Source of the DNA: Bacteroidota bacterium
Lineage (GTDB): Bacteria > Bacteroidota > Bacteroidia > Chitinophagales > Chitinophagaceae
Direction: 5' to 3'
DNA length: 15,514 nucleotides
NCBI GenBank assembly: GCA_023386855.1
Contig: JAEWIW010000128.1
Location: 1-15,514 of the forward strand
Part shown: positions 1-5,655 of the stretch, one piece after another
Numbering within the stretch: position 1 is the stretch's first letter
Layout of the letters: each line of letters starts with the position of its first letter
Notes under the pieces: model-generated
The model's database searches: none
Told to the model about the DNA's origin: nothing
What the model saw: only the letters and a program-made list of their open reading frames with translations
Made by a program: the position numbers and the translations under genes

Positions 1-76
1 GTGCCTGCACCTGGCCTTTAAGCCTGCTTTGTTTAAGAAAAATTTTAAGGGCATCACCCAGTGAATATTCACCCAT
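1..76 (-). CDS. DUF721 (DciA-like) protein, N-terminal fragment
   Basis: The first 25 codons of a gene read off the left edge of the window. The ATG is at 76, and the peptide begins MGEYSLGDALKIFLKQSRLK, which resembles the start of the short DUF721 proteins that follow recF in many Bacteroidota. DUF721 includes DciA, known in other bacteria as a helper that loads the replicative helicase DnaB; whether the short Bacteroidota form does this is uncertain. The gene lies 30 bp downstream of the recF stop on the same strand, so the two are probably co-transcribed. A second ATG at 81 is in another frame and gives no recognisable product. Only the N-terminus is visible, so the call rests on about 20 residues and on position. 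Confidence 0.72.
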   Translation of the reverse strand, partial: MGEYSLGDALKIFLKQSRLKGQVQA

Positions 77-102
77 ATCATTTAATTAAGCGCTGTTATT
101 AT

Positions 103-124
103 CAGCTCATATTTCTATGAGCTG
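103..124 (-). repeat. Perfect 9-bp hairpin across the recF stop codon
   Basis: On the recF coding strand the arms CAGCTCATA and TATGAGCTG pair perfectly around a GAAA loop, which is a GNRA-type tetraloop. The recF TGA (107-109) lies within the 3' arm. No run of T follows, so this does not look like a classical intrinsic terminator. It separates recF from the DUF721 gene and could act as an mRNA stability or processing element; that role is inference. Confidence 0.6.
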
Positions 125-1186
125 GCAAGTTACTCCAATCTTATTCATATGTGATTGAATTCTTTCCCCATGGGTATCGGTAAGGAATAATTGAATGTCC
201 TGCTCAAGGCATACATGAGTAAGAAGGTTATGCATTCTTTGCTCGTCCAGTTTTTCAAAGACATCATCCAGCAACAGGATAGGCGCGAAGCCTTTATTTT
301 CTTTCAGTGATTCAAATTCAGCGAGCTTCAACGAAAACAACAGGCTTTTTCTTTGCCCTTGCGAAGCCAGCGATTTAAAAGGGCGTTCATTCAAAATAAA
401 ATCAATATCATCACGATGAATCCCTGTAGTGGTTCTTTGAAGAGCAATATCTCTTTCCCTCGACCGCTTCAGTAGAATGTTCGCGTCTTCGCCATTGAGC
501 TGGCTTTTATACTGCAGGTCGATGCCCTCCTCCTTACCCGATATCTGGCAGTAAAATTTCCTTACCCGAGGAACAAAATCAAGTAAAAATTTTTCCCGGG
601 CCCGGTGAATATAATTTCCATGTTTTACCAGCTGCTCATCATATACATCAAGCAACCCATGATCAATGCCGCCGTTGCCCTGAGCCCGCAGGTAGCTATT
701 GCGTTGTTGCAGCACGCGGTTATAATCCATGAGGAACAATAAATAGGAATGGTCGGTCTGGGAAAGTATGGCATCGAGCAGCCTCCGGCGTTCTTCACTG
801 GCTTCGGTAATGATCTGGATATCATCGGGCGCAATGATGACACAGGAGAATTTCCCGATATGCTCCGAAAGCCTGTCGTACAGCTCTCCATCCATGGCAA
901 ATTCCTTTTTGCCATTCTCCCTTAAAACACAAACCAGTTCATGTGATTTATTGTTTAATTCCAGTTGTCCCTCCAGCCGGAAGCCCATAGCCCCGAAAAG
1001 TACATTCTGTGCATCTGAACGGTTGAAATAGCTTTTGGTAAAGCAGAGGTAATAAATGGCATCGAGCAGGTTGGTCTTTCCCTGCCCGTTGAGCCCATGA
1101 ATACCCACCACCCGCTCGGAAAAGTTGAATTTTCGGGAAGGGTAGTTTTTAAACTGGAACAGCGATATGGAATTGATTTTAAGCAA
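107..1186 (-). CDS. recF: DNA replication/repair protein RecF
   Basis: RecF is an SMC-like ATPase that binds gapped DNA and, with RecO and RecR, helps load RecA at stalled or gapped replication forks. The 359-residue product has the usual family length. Visible motifs are Walker A (GLNGQGKT, residues 31-38), the ABC-type signature (SQGQRK, 275-280) and Walker B (ILLLDD, 303-308). The start is a TTG at 1186: an in-frame stop lies 12 bp upstream, there is no in-frame ATG before the conserved N-terminal strand, and the predicted start MLKINSISLFQFKNY matches the family. No Shine-Dalgarno is seen, as is normal for Bacteroidota. The gene diverges from pdhA across 93 bp and is followed by a DUF721 gene. 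There is no dnaA, dnaN or gyrB nearby, so this is not the classical dnaA-dnaN-recF-gyrB cluster. Confidence 0.96.
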   Translation of the reverse strand: MLKINSISLFQFKNYPSRKFNFSERVVGIHGLNGQGKTNLLDAIYYLCFTKSYFNRSDAQNVLFGAMGFRLEGQLELNNKSHELVCVLRENGKKEFAMDGELYDRLSEHIGKFSCVIIAPDDIQIITEASEERRRLLDAILSQTDHSYLLFLMDYNRVLQQRNSYLRAQGNGGIDHGLLDVYDEQLVKHGNYIHRAREKFLLDFVPRVRKFYCQISGKEEGIDLQYKSQLNGEDANILLKRSRERDIALQRTTTGIHRDDIDFILNERPFKSLASQGQRKSLLFSLKLAEFESLKENKGFAPILLLDDVFEKLDEQRMHNLLTHVCLEQDIQLFLTDTHGERIQSHMNKIGVTCQLIEI

Positions 1187-1253
1187 GGAGGCTGCAAGTT
1201 AAGGGATTTTAAAAGCAGGGCAGGAGCAGCTTTTTATATTGGCAGCTTACCCT

Positions 1254-1261
1254 TATCTTTG
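1254..1261 (+). promoter_or_regulatory. Putative -7 promoter element for pdhA
   Basis: The octamer TATCTTTG fits the Bacteroidota -7 consensus TAnnTTTG exactly and sits 18 bp before the proposed GTG start of pdhA, which would give a very short leader. No good TTTG element is seen at the expected -33 position (around 1230 there is only a T-rich stretch), so the call rests on the -7 box and its position. Confidence 0.55.
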
Positions 1262-1279
1262 CCGCTCAAAATTTGTAAC

Positions 1280-2275
1280 GTGGCTACAAAATTCTCTCGT
1301 GAAACATACCTGTACTGGTACGAACTGATGCAGCTGATCAGGCAATTTGAATTAATGGCCGAAGAAAAATATAAGATGGAAGGAAAGATCCGTGGATTTT
1401 TCCATGCTTATGTTGGACAGGAAGCTATTGCCGCAGGCTGTATGACTGCAACCCGCCTTGAAGATCCATTCATTACTGCATACCGCGATCATGGACTGGC
1501 CCTGTCAAAGGGAGTTAGCGCCAACAGCTGTATGGCTGAATTGTATGGAAAAGCTACAGGCTGCTCCAAGGGCAAGGGTGGAAGTATGCACTTTTTTGGT
1601 AAGGATGTATATTTCTTTGGTGGACATGGAATCGTGGGTGCACAGATTGGAACAGGCGCAGGACTTGCCTTTGCAGAAAAATATAAAGGAACCGACAACG
1701 TATGCCTTACCTTCTTTGGGGACGGGGCTGCACGCCAGGGAATATTGCATGAGACCTTTAATATGGCCATGACCTGGAAGCTGCCGGTCATCTTTATTTG
1801 CGAGAACAATAACTATGCAATGGGTACCTCGGTGGAAAGAACTTCCAACGTGGTAGACATCTATAAACTTGCTGATGCATATGAAATGCCCGGCGATTCT
1901 ATCGACGGGATGAGCTGCGAAGCCGTTCATGAAGCGGTAACCCGTGCCGTGAAAAGAGCAAGGGAAGGCGGCGGGCCAACCCTTCTGGAGATCAAAACCT
2001 ACCGCTATAAAGGTCACTCCATTTCTGACCCACAGAAATACCGTACCAAGGAAGAGGTTGATGAATACAAGCAACGCGACCCATTGGCACAGGTGTTGAA
2101 AACCATCCTTGACAATAAATTTGCAACACAGGAAGAACTTGATGCGATCAATGAAAGGGTTAACCAGACAGTGGTTGAATCGGTTAAATTCGCAGAAGAA
2201 TCTCCCTGGCCTTCAGATGATGAAGTACTGAAGGATATTGTACAGGAAGAAAATTATCCATTTATAGTCGACTAA
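1280..2275 (+). CDS. pdhA: Pyruvate dehydrogenase E1 component, alpha subunit
   Basis: E1 alpha pairs with E1 beta to form the thiamine diphosphate enzyme that decarboxylates pyruvate and acetylates the lipoyl arm of E2. The 331-residue product carries the thiamine diphosphate/Mg2+ motif from GDG (147-149) to NN (176-177) and the conserved segment YRYKGHSISDPQKYRTKEE (241-259), equivalent to the phosphorylation loop of mitochondrial E1 alpha. The longest open frame starts at 1097, inside recF on the other strand, but the family N-terminus MATKFSRETYLYWYELMQL begins at a GTG at 1280, just after a good -7 box; the first in-frame ATG after that would remove a conserved helix. No E1 beta, E2 or E3 gene is next to it, so the rest of the complex must be encoded elsewhere. 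A branched-chain 2-oxoacid dehydrogenase subunit is the main alternative, but the overall pattern favours PdhA. Confidence 0.93.
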   Translation: MATKFSRETYLYWYELMQLIRQFELMAEEKYKMEGKIRGFFHAYVGQEAIAAGCMTATRLEDPFITAYRDHGLALSKGVSANSCMAELYGKATGCSKGKGGSMHFFGKDVYFFGGHGIVGAQIGTGAGLAFAEKYKGTDNVCLTFFGDGAARQGILHETFNMAMTWKLPVIFICENNNYAMGTSVERTSNVVDIYKLADAYEMPGDSIDGMSCEAVHEAVTRAVKRAREGGGPTLLEIKTYRYKGHSISDPQKYRTKEEVDEYKQRDPLAQVLKTILDNKFATQEELDAINERVNQTVVESVKFAEESPWPSDDEVLKDIVQEENYPFIVD

Positions 2276-2315
2276 ACCATAAAACATCCCGAATCCTTTT
2301 TAATTTTTAATAAAC

Positions 2316-3002
2316 ATGGCTACTGAACTGAAGCATCCGGAAACTTCAAAAACTAACGACAGGCAGGCACCTGACCAGACTGCTGCTTTCTGGAATAAAA
2401 ACAGCAAATACATCCTTTATGCCTTTATAGGCCTGGTTGTGATCATTGGCGGATACCTTGCCTACAGGAACTTTGTTCAGTTACCTGAAGAAAGAAAGGC
2501 ATCAGAAGCCATCTTTAAAGCAGAAGAATATTTCAGGATGGACTCGGTACAACTTGCACTGAATGGTGATGCCAGCAATCCTGGTTTCATCAAGATCATC
2601 AGTAAATACAGCGGCACTAAAAGCGGTAACCTTGCAAAGTTCTATGCTGGTGCCAGCTACATGAAGCTGGGTGATTTCAACAATGCGATCAAGTACCTGA
2701 AGGATTTTTCTACCACTGATAAACTGGTAGGTGTACGCGCTGCAGGATTGCTGGGTGATGCCTATGCAGAAAGCGGTAAGAAAAAAGAAGCCGCTGAACA
2801 ATATAAAAAAGCAGGTACCATGTTCCCTTCCGATAATTATAATTCACCAGAATACCTGTTCCGCGCTGGTCTTCTTTACCAGGAACTGGGAAATAATAAA
2901 GAAGCAATTGATATGTTTGGTATCATCAAATCCAAATACGTTAATTCACAGCAGGGAAGGGATATTGAAAAATACCTCGGACGATTGGGTGAATACAAAT
3001 AA
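2316..3002 (+). CDS. Membrane-anchored tetratricopeptide (YfgM-like) protein
   Basis: This 228-residue protein has a hydrophilic N-terminus, one membrane segment at about residues 32-50 (YILYAFIGLVVIIGGYLAY) and then a helical domain with TPR-like repeats at about 104-137, 139-172 and 177-213. The layout matches the YfgM/TPR_21 type, whose E. coli member is an ancillary subunit of the SecYEG translocon and works with periplasmic chaperones. A short cytoplasmic tail and an exported TPR domain are therefore likely. It lies 40 bp after pdhA and 38 bp before ribH on the same strand, so co-transcription is likely. There is no signal-peptidase site, consistent with a permanent anchor. The specific function is unknown; a scaffold or chaperone role is inferred from the fold. 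Confidence 0.8.
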   Translation: MATELKHPETSKTNDRQAPDQTAAFWNKNSKYILYAFIGLVVIIGGYLAYRNFVQLPEERKASEAIFKAEEYFRMDSVQLALNGDASNPGFIKIISKYSGTKSGNLAKFYAGASYMKLGDFNNAIKYLKDFSTTDKLVGVRAAGLLGDAYAESGKKKEAAEQYKKAGTMFPSDNYNSPEYLFRAGLLYQELGNNKEAIDMFGIIKSKYVNSQQGRDIEKYLGRLGEYK

Positions 3003-3040
3003 GCGGAAATTATTGATCATTATTCCATCAAAAAAACAAG

Positions 3041-3547
3041 ATGGCAGAAGTAAGTAACAGTACTTTATTCAAAATAGACACAGGCATTCTACCCACGAAT
3101 GCCTGTGTCGTTATTTTAAAAACCGATTGGAATGCGGAGGTGGTAGATGAACTTGAACAGGGCTGCATCCGGGTTTTACAGGAGCATGGCATTCAAAATA
3201 TCCAAACCTACACGGTGCCCGGGGCTTTTGAACTTGCTTTTGCAGCAAGACAGTTATGGGAAACGCAGAAAGACAGTGCAAACAGGCCTCATGCCATTGT
3301 TGTGTTTGGATGCGTTCTGCGTGGCGATACACCTCACTTTGAATATGTTTCGCAGGCAGTAACCCAGGGAATAACCGCCCTCAACCTGCAGTTACCTATT
3401 CCCACTATTTTTGGCGTTCTTACAGTAGATAACCAACGCCAGGCAGATGAAAGAATAGGTGGAATGCACGGGCATAAGGGTGAAGAAGCTGCCTTCACCG
3501 CCATGAAAATGATGAGTCTTCCAATCTTATTCAAAGCAAACCGGTAA
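3041..3547 (+). CDS. ribH: 6,7-dimethyl-8-ribityllumazine synthase
   Basis: RibH condenses 5-amino-6-ribitylamino-uracil with 3,4-dihydroxy-2-butanone 4-phosphate to make the direct precursor of riboflavin, usually as a large icosahedral or pentameric assembly. Visible family motifs are TDWN (28-31, substrate pocket), VPGAFEL (59-65), GCVLRGDTPHFEYV (90-103) with the catalytic histidine at 99, and FGVLTVDNQRQADERIGG followed by HKGEEAA (124-151). At 168 residues it is slightly longer than the usual 150-160 because of an unconserved N-terminal tail of about 20 residues, and a strong perfect hairpin is encoded there (3077-3109). The ATG at 3041 is the only plausible start. The stop is only 2 bp before the next gene, so translational coupling with the LutA-like gene is likely. 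No FMN riboswitch-like leader is apparent, and no other rib gene is adjacent. Confidence 0.95.
   Translation: MAEVSNSTLFKIDTGILPTNACVVILKTDWNAEVVDELEQGCIRVLQEHGIQNIQTYTVPGAFELAFAARQLWETQKDSANRPHAIVVFGCVLRGDTPHFEYVSQAVTQGITALNLQLPIPTIFGVLTVDNQRQADERIGGMHGHKGEEAAFTAMKMMSLPILFKANR
3077..3109 (+). repeat. Perfect 13-bp inverted repeat inside the 5' end of ribH
   Basis: The arms GACACAGGCATTC (3077-3089) and GAATGCCTGTGTC (3097-3109) are exact reverse complements separated by 7 bases (TACCCAC). The hairpin begins 36 bp after the ribH ATG and covers codons 13-23, in the poorly conserved N-terminal tail. The bases just after it (GTTATTTTAAA) are U-rich in the transcript, so it has some resemblance to an intrinsic terminator or attenuator. 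The inverted repeat is directly visible; any regulatory role is inference. Confidence 0.75.
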
Positions 3548-3549
3548 TT

Positions 3550-4269
3550 ATGAACGTCCAGATTTTCGTACCCTGCTTCGTTGACCAGTTATATCCTCAA
3601 ACCGCCTTCAATATGGTGAAAGTGCTTGAAAAAGCCGGCTGCACCGTTTCTTATAATACAGATCAAACCTGCTGCGGACAACCTGCATTCAATGCCGGTT
3701 TCTGGGAAGAATCCAAATCGGTTTGTACAAAGTTTATCCATGATTTCAGCGGTGCTGATTATATCGTTGCACCTTCAGCCTCCTGTGTAGGTTTTGTTCG
3801 CAACTACTATATGAAGATGTTCGAAAATTCTTCACTGCATAACGAGATCAGGGACCTGCAAAAAAGGATATATGAGTTCTCAGACTTCATGGTTAACGTA
3901 TTGCAGGTAACGGATGTGGGCGCATCTTTTCACGCTAAAGCAACTTACCACGACAGCTGCGCAGGTTTAAGGGAATGCCGCATCAAACAGGAACCACGGT
4001 CGCTGCTGGCACATGTTGAAGGATTGCAACTGCTGGAGATGGAAGATGTTGAAACCTGCTGTGGGTTTGGAGGAACATTTGCTGTTAAGTTTGATGCCAT
4101 ATCTATTGGCATGGCTGATCAGAAAGTTTCTAATGCAATGAAAACTGGAGCCGATTGCATCATCTCTACGGATGTGTCATGCCTGATGCACCTTGATGGT
4201 TATATCAAAAACAAAGGCTATTCCATACAAACCCTGCATATAGCAGATGTACTGGCTTCAGGCCTCTAG
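3550..4269 (+). CDS. LutA/YkgE-like (Fe-S)-binding protein, two cysteine-rich CCG domains
   Basis: The 239-residue protein has two copies of the cysteine-rich CCG module: C9, C41-C42-G43 and C79 in the first, and C137, C170-C171-G172 and C211 in the second. This is the pattern of LutA (YkgE), a subunit of the LutABC lactate oxidation complex, and of the C-terminal part of GlpC and HdrB-type proteins, where the motif binds an iron-sulfur cluster. Length matches LutA closely. However, lutB and lutC are not next to it; the neighbours are ribH (2 bp upstream) and an EVE-domain gene (42 bp downstream). It may work with LutB/LutC encoded elsewhere or with another electron-transfer partner. The family call is strong; the substrate is not determined from sequence. 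Confidence 0.85.
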   Translation: MNVQIFVPCFVDQLYPQTAFNMVKVLEKAGCTVSYNTDQTCCGQPAFNAGFWEESKSVCTKFIHDFSGADYIVAPSASCVGFVRNYYMKMFENSSLHNEIRDLQKRIYEFSDFMVNVLQVTDVGASFHAKATYHDSCAGLRECRIKQEPRSLLAHVEGLQLLEMEDVETCCGFGGTFAVKFDAISIGMADQKVSNAMKTGADCIISTDVSCLMHLDGYIKNKGYSIQTLHIADVLASGL

Positions 4270-4311
4270 TATATAATTTAGTTTACCAACTTCTTATACA
4301 ATCGGAATACA

Positions 4312-4722
4312 ATGAAATGGTTGATCAAGTCGGAGCCTTCGGTTTATTCATGGGACCAGTTCGTTAAAGATGGTAAGACCTTCTGGAATGGTGTAAGAAA
4401 TTATGCAGCCAGGAATAACATGCGCAGCATGAAAAAAGGGGATCTCTGTTTTTATTACCATAGCAATGAAGGAATGGAGATTGTGGGTATTGCAAAAGTT
4501 GTAAAAGAAGCCTACCAGGATAGTACCACTGATGATCCAAAATGGTGTATGGTGGATGTAGCTCCTTATAAAAGATTAAAAAACCCCGTTTCCCTGGCAA
4601 CAATTAAAGAAGAACCAAGGCTGGCTGAAATGGCATTGGTAAAAAATAGCAGGTTATCTGTTCAGCCTGTTACCGATGAAGAATGGGAAGTGGTGATGGA
4701 GCTTGGGAAAAGGGAAAACTGA
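4312..4722 (+). CDS. EVE domain-containing protein
   Basis: A 136-residue single-domain protein of the EVE family (PUA-like fold, related to human THYN1 and to YTH domains). The diagnostic start MKWLIKSEPS, the segment WNGVRNYAARNNMR (25-38), KKGDLCFYYHS (41-51) and GIAKVVKEAY (59-68) are all present. EVE domains have an aromatic pocket and are thought to recognise modified bases in DNA or RNA; in many bacteria stand-alone EVE proteins are housekeeping genes of uncertain target. It is the last gene of the plus-strand block that starts with pdhA and runs convergent to the sirtuin gene. No clear terminator follows it in the 49 bp between the two stops. Confidence 0.9.
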   Translation: MKWLIKSEPSVYSWDQFVKDGKTFWNGVRNYAARNNMRSMKKGDLCFYYHSNEGMEIVGIAKVVKEAYQDSTTDDPKWCMVDVAPYKRLKNPVSLATIKEEPRLAEMALVKNSRLSVQPVTDEEWEVVMELGKREN

Positions 4723-4740
4723 AAACGGAATTTGAAAAAC

Positions 4741-4768
4741 GAAATACATAATACAAAATACGAAATAG
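4741..4768. repeat. Degenerate 7-bp tandem repeat between convergent genes
   Basis: Four imperfect 7-base units (GAAATAC, ATAATAC, AAAATAC, GAAATAG) lie in the 49-bp gap between the stops of the EVE and sirtuin genes. The tract is AT-rich and forms no obvious hairpin. It may be simple slippage-generated sequence; no function is visible. Confidence 0.4.
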
Positions 4769-4771
4769 GAT

Positions 4772-5470
4772 TTAGCGCTGGTGTTCTTTCATAAGCAGTT
4801 CATATAATTCCTTCATTCCTTCGGTTGCGGGTTTTTCGATGGAGGTTAGATTATATAAGGAGGAAGTATAAGGGATTCTTTTGTCAACAATATATTTTGA
4901 AATAGGCCATGGGGCGTAGTTGATCAATCCAGCTGCAGGATATACCACTAAGGAAGTACCCACTACGACAAATATATCGGCATGGCGAATAATCTTCACT
5001 GCCTCTTCGATCATGGGAACAGGTTCTTCAAACCAGACAATATCTGGCCTTAACTGTGCCCCATCTTCTGCAAGATCACCGATTTTCATATCATCTTTTA
5101 CAGGGTAAACAAGAGATCGGTTTTTTTCACTGCACATACTGAAGATCTTTCCATGCAAATGCAAAACTTTTGAAGAGCCACCACGCTCATGAAGATCATC
5201 AATATTCTGCGTGATGATATGAACATCAAAATATTCTTCGAGTGCAGCCAGCAGCCGGTGCGCTTCATTGGGTTCTGCTTCGGCCACATTTTTCCTGCGC
5301 TGATTATAAAATTCAAGTACAAGTGCAGGATCTTTTTTCCATGCACGGGGTGTTGCCACTTCCTGCACATCATACCCTTCCCATAATCCATCCGAATCAC
5401 GAAAGGTTCTTAAACCGCTTTCCGCGCTGATGCCAGCGCCGGTAAGCACCACAATTCTTTTTCGTTCCAT
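4772..5470 (-). CDS. cobB: NAD-dependent protein deacylase, class III sirtuin (CobB-type)
   Basis: Sirtuins remove acyl groups from lysine using NAD+. The 232-residue product has the NAD-binding GAGIS (11-15), TQNIDDLH (87-94), the catalytic histidine H106 in HLHG (104-107) and GTSLVVYPAA (171-180). The motif FYNQRR supplies Y55 and R58, the Tyr/Arg pair that in class III enzymes (E. coli CobB, SIRT5) binds succinyl or malonyl groups, so desuccinylase activity is likely. The zinc module is reduced: where four cysteines are usual, only C113 is present. The conserved WFGE is WFEE (146-149) here. An ATG at 5470 is chosen; the open frame extends two codons further to a TTG, which is less likely. 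It is the last gene of a minus-strand run that starts with the GYF_2 protein. Confidence 0.92.
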   Translation of the reverse strand: MERKRIVVLTGAGISAESGLRTFRDSDGLWEGYDVQEVATPRAWKKDPALVLEFYNQRRKNVAEAEPNEAHRLLAALEEYFDVHIITQNIDDLHERGGSSKVLHLHGKIFSMCSEKNRSLVYPVKDDMKIGDLAEDGAQLRPDIVWFEEPVPMIEEAVKIIRHADIFVVVGTSLVVYPAAGLINYAPWPISKYIVDKRIPYTSSLYNLTSIEKPATEGMKELYELLMKEHQR

Positions 5471-5526
5471 ATTCAAATAAAACCTGCTGCTATTAAAAAA
5501 TTTGAAAATGTACTACGCCAAATTAC

Positions 5527-5646
5527 CTAAGGATTTGCTGAAAAAACAAAAGCTAAAACAATAAACAACAACAATAAAAAGAATGTCCATCCATCAGACC
5601 TTGTTTCTTCACCGGTATCCCATTCCTGGGGGTATCTAATTTTCAT
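5527..5646 (-). CDS. Predicted small membrane protein, 39 residues
   Basis: A short open frame starts at an ATG at 5646, only 9 bp after the saccharopine dehydrogenase stop on the same strand, and ends at TAG 5527-5529. The peptide has a polar N-terminus (MKIRYPQEWDTGEETRSDG) and then one hydrophobic stretch, WTFFLLLLFIVLAFVFSA (20-37), long enough for a single membrane helix. The charge pattern leaves the sidedness open. It sits 56 bp before the sirtuin gene in a tight same-strand series. I do not recognise a family. The hydrophobic run is partly encoded by T-rich codons, and T-rich sequence can produce such a run by chance, so the main support is position, a proper ATG and the soluble-then-membrane layout. 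Confidence 0.55.
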   Translation of the reverse strand: MKIRYPQEWDTGEETRSDGWTFFLLLLFIVLAFVFSANP

Positions 5647-5655
5647 GATGGTATA

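Noticed and set aside
1239..1241. TTG as a -33 element for the pdhA promoter
   Set aside because: Only 12 bp separates it from the -7 box, too short for the usual spacing.
1097..1279. Longer frame for pdhA beginning at 1097
   Set aside because: It overlaps the 5' end of recF on the other strand, has no family similarity, and the conserved PdhA N-terminus begins at GTG 1280.
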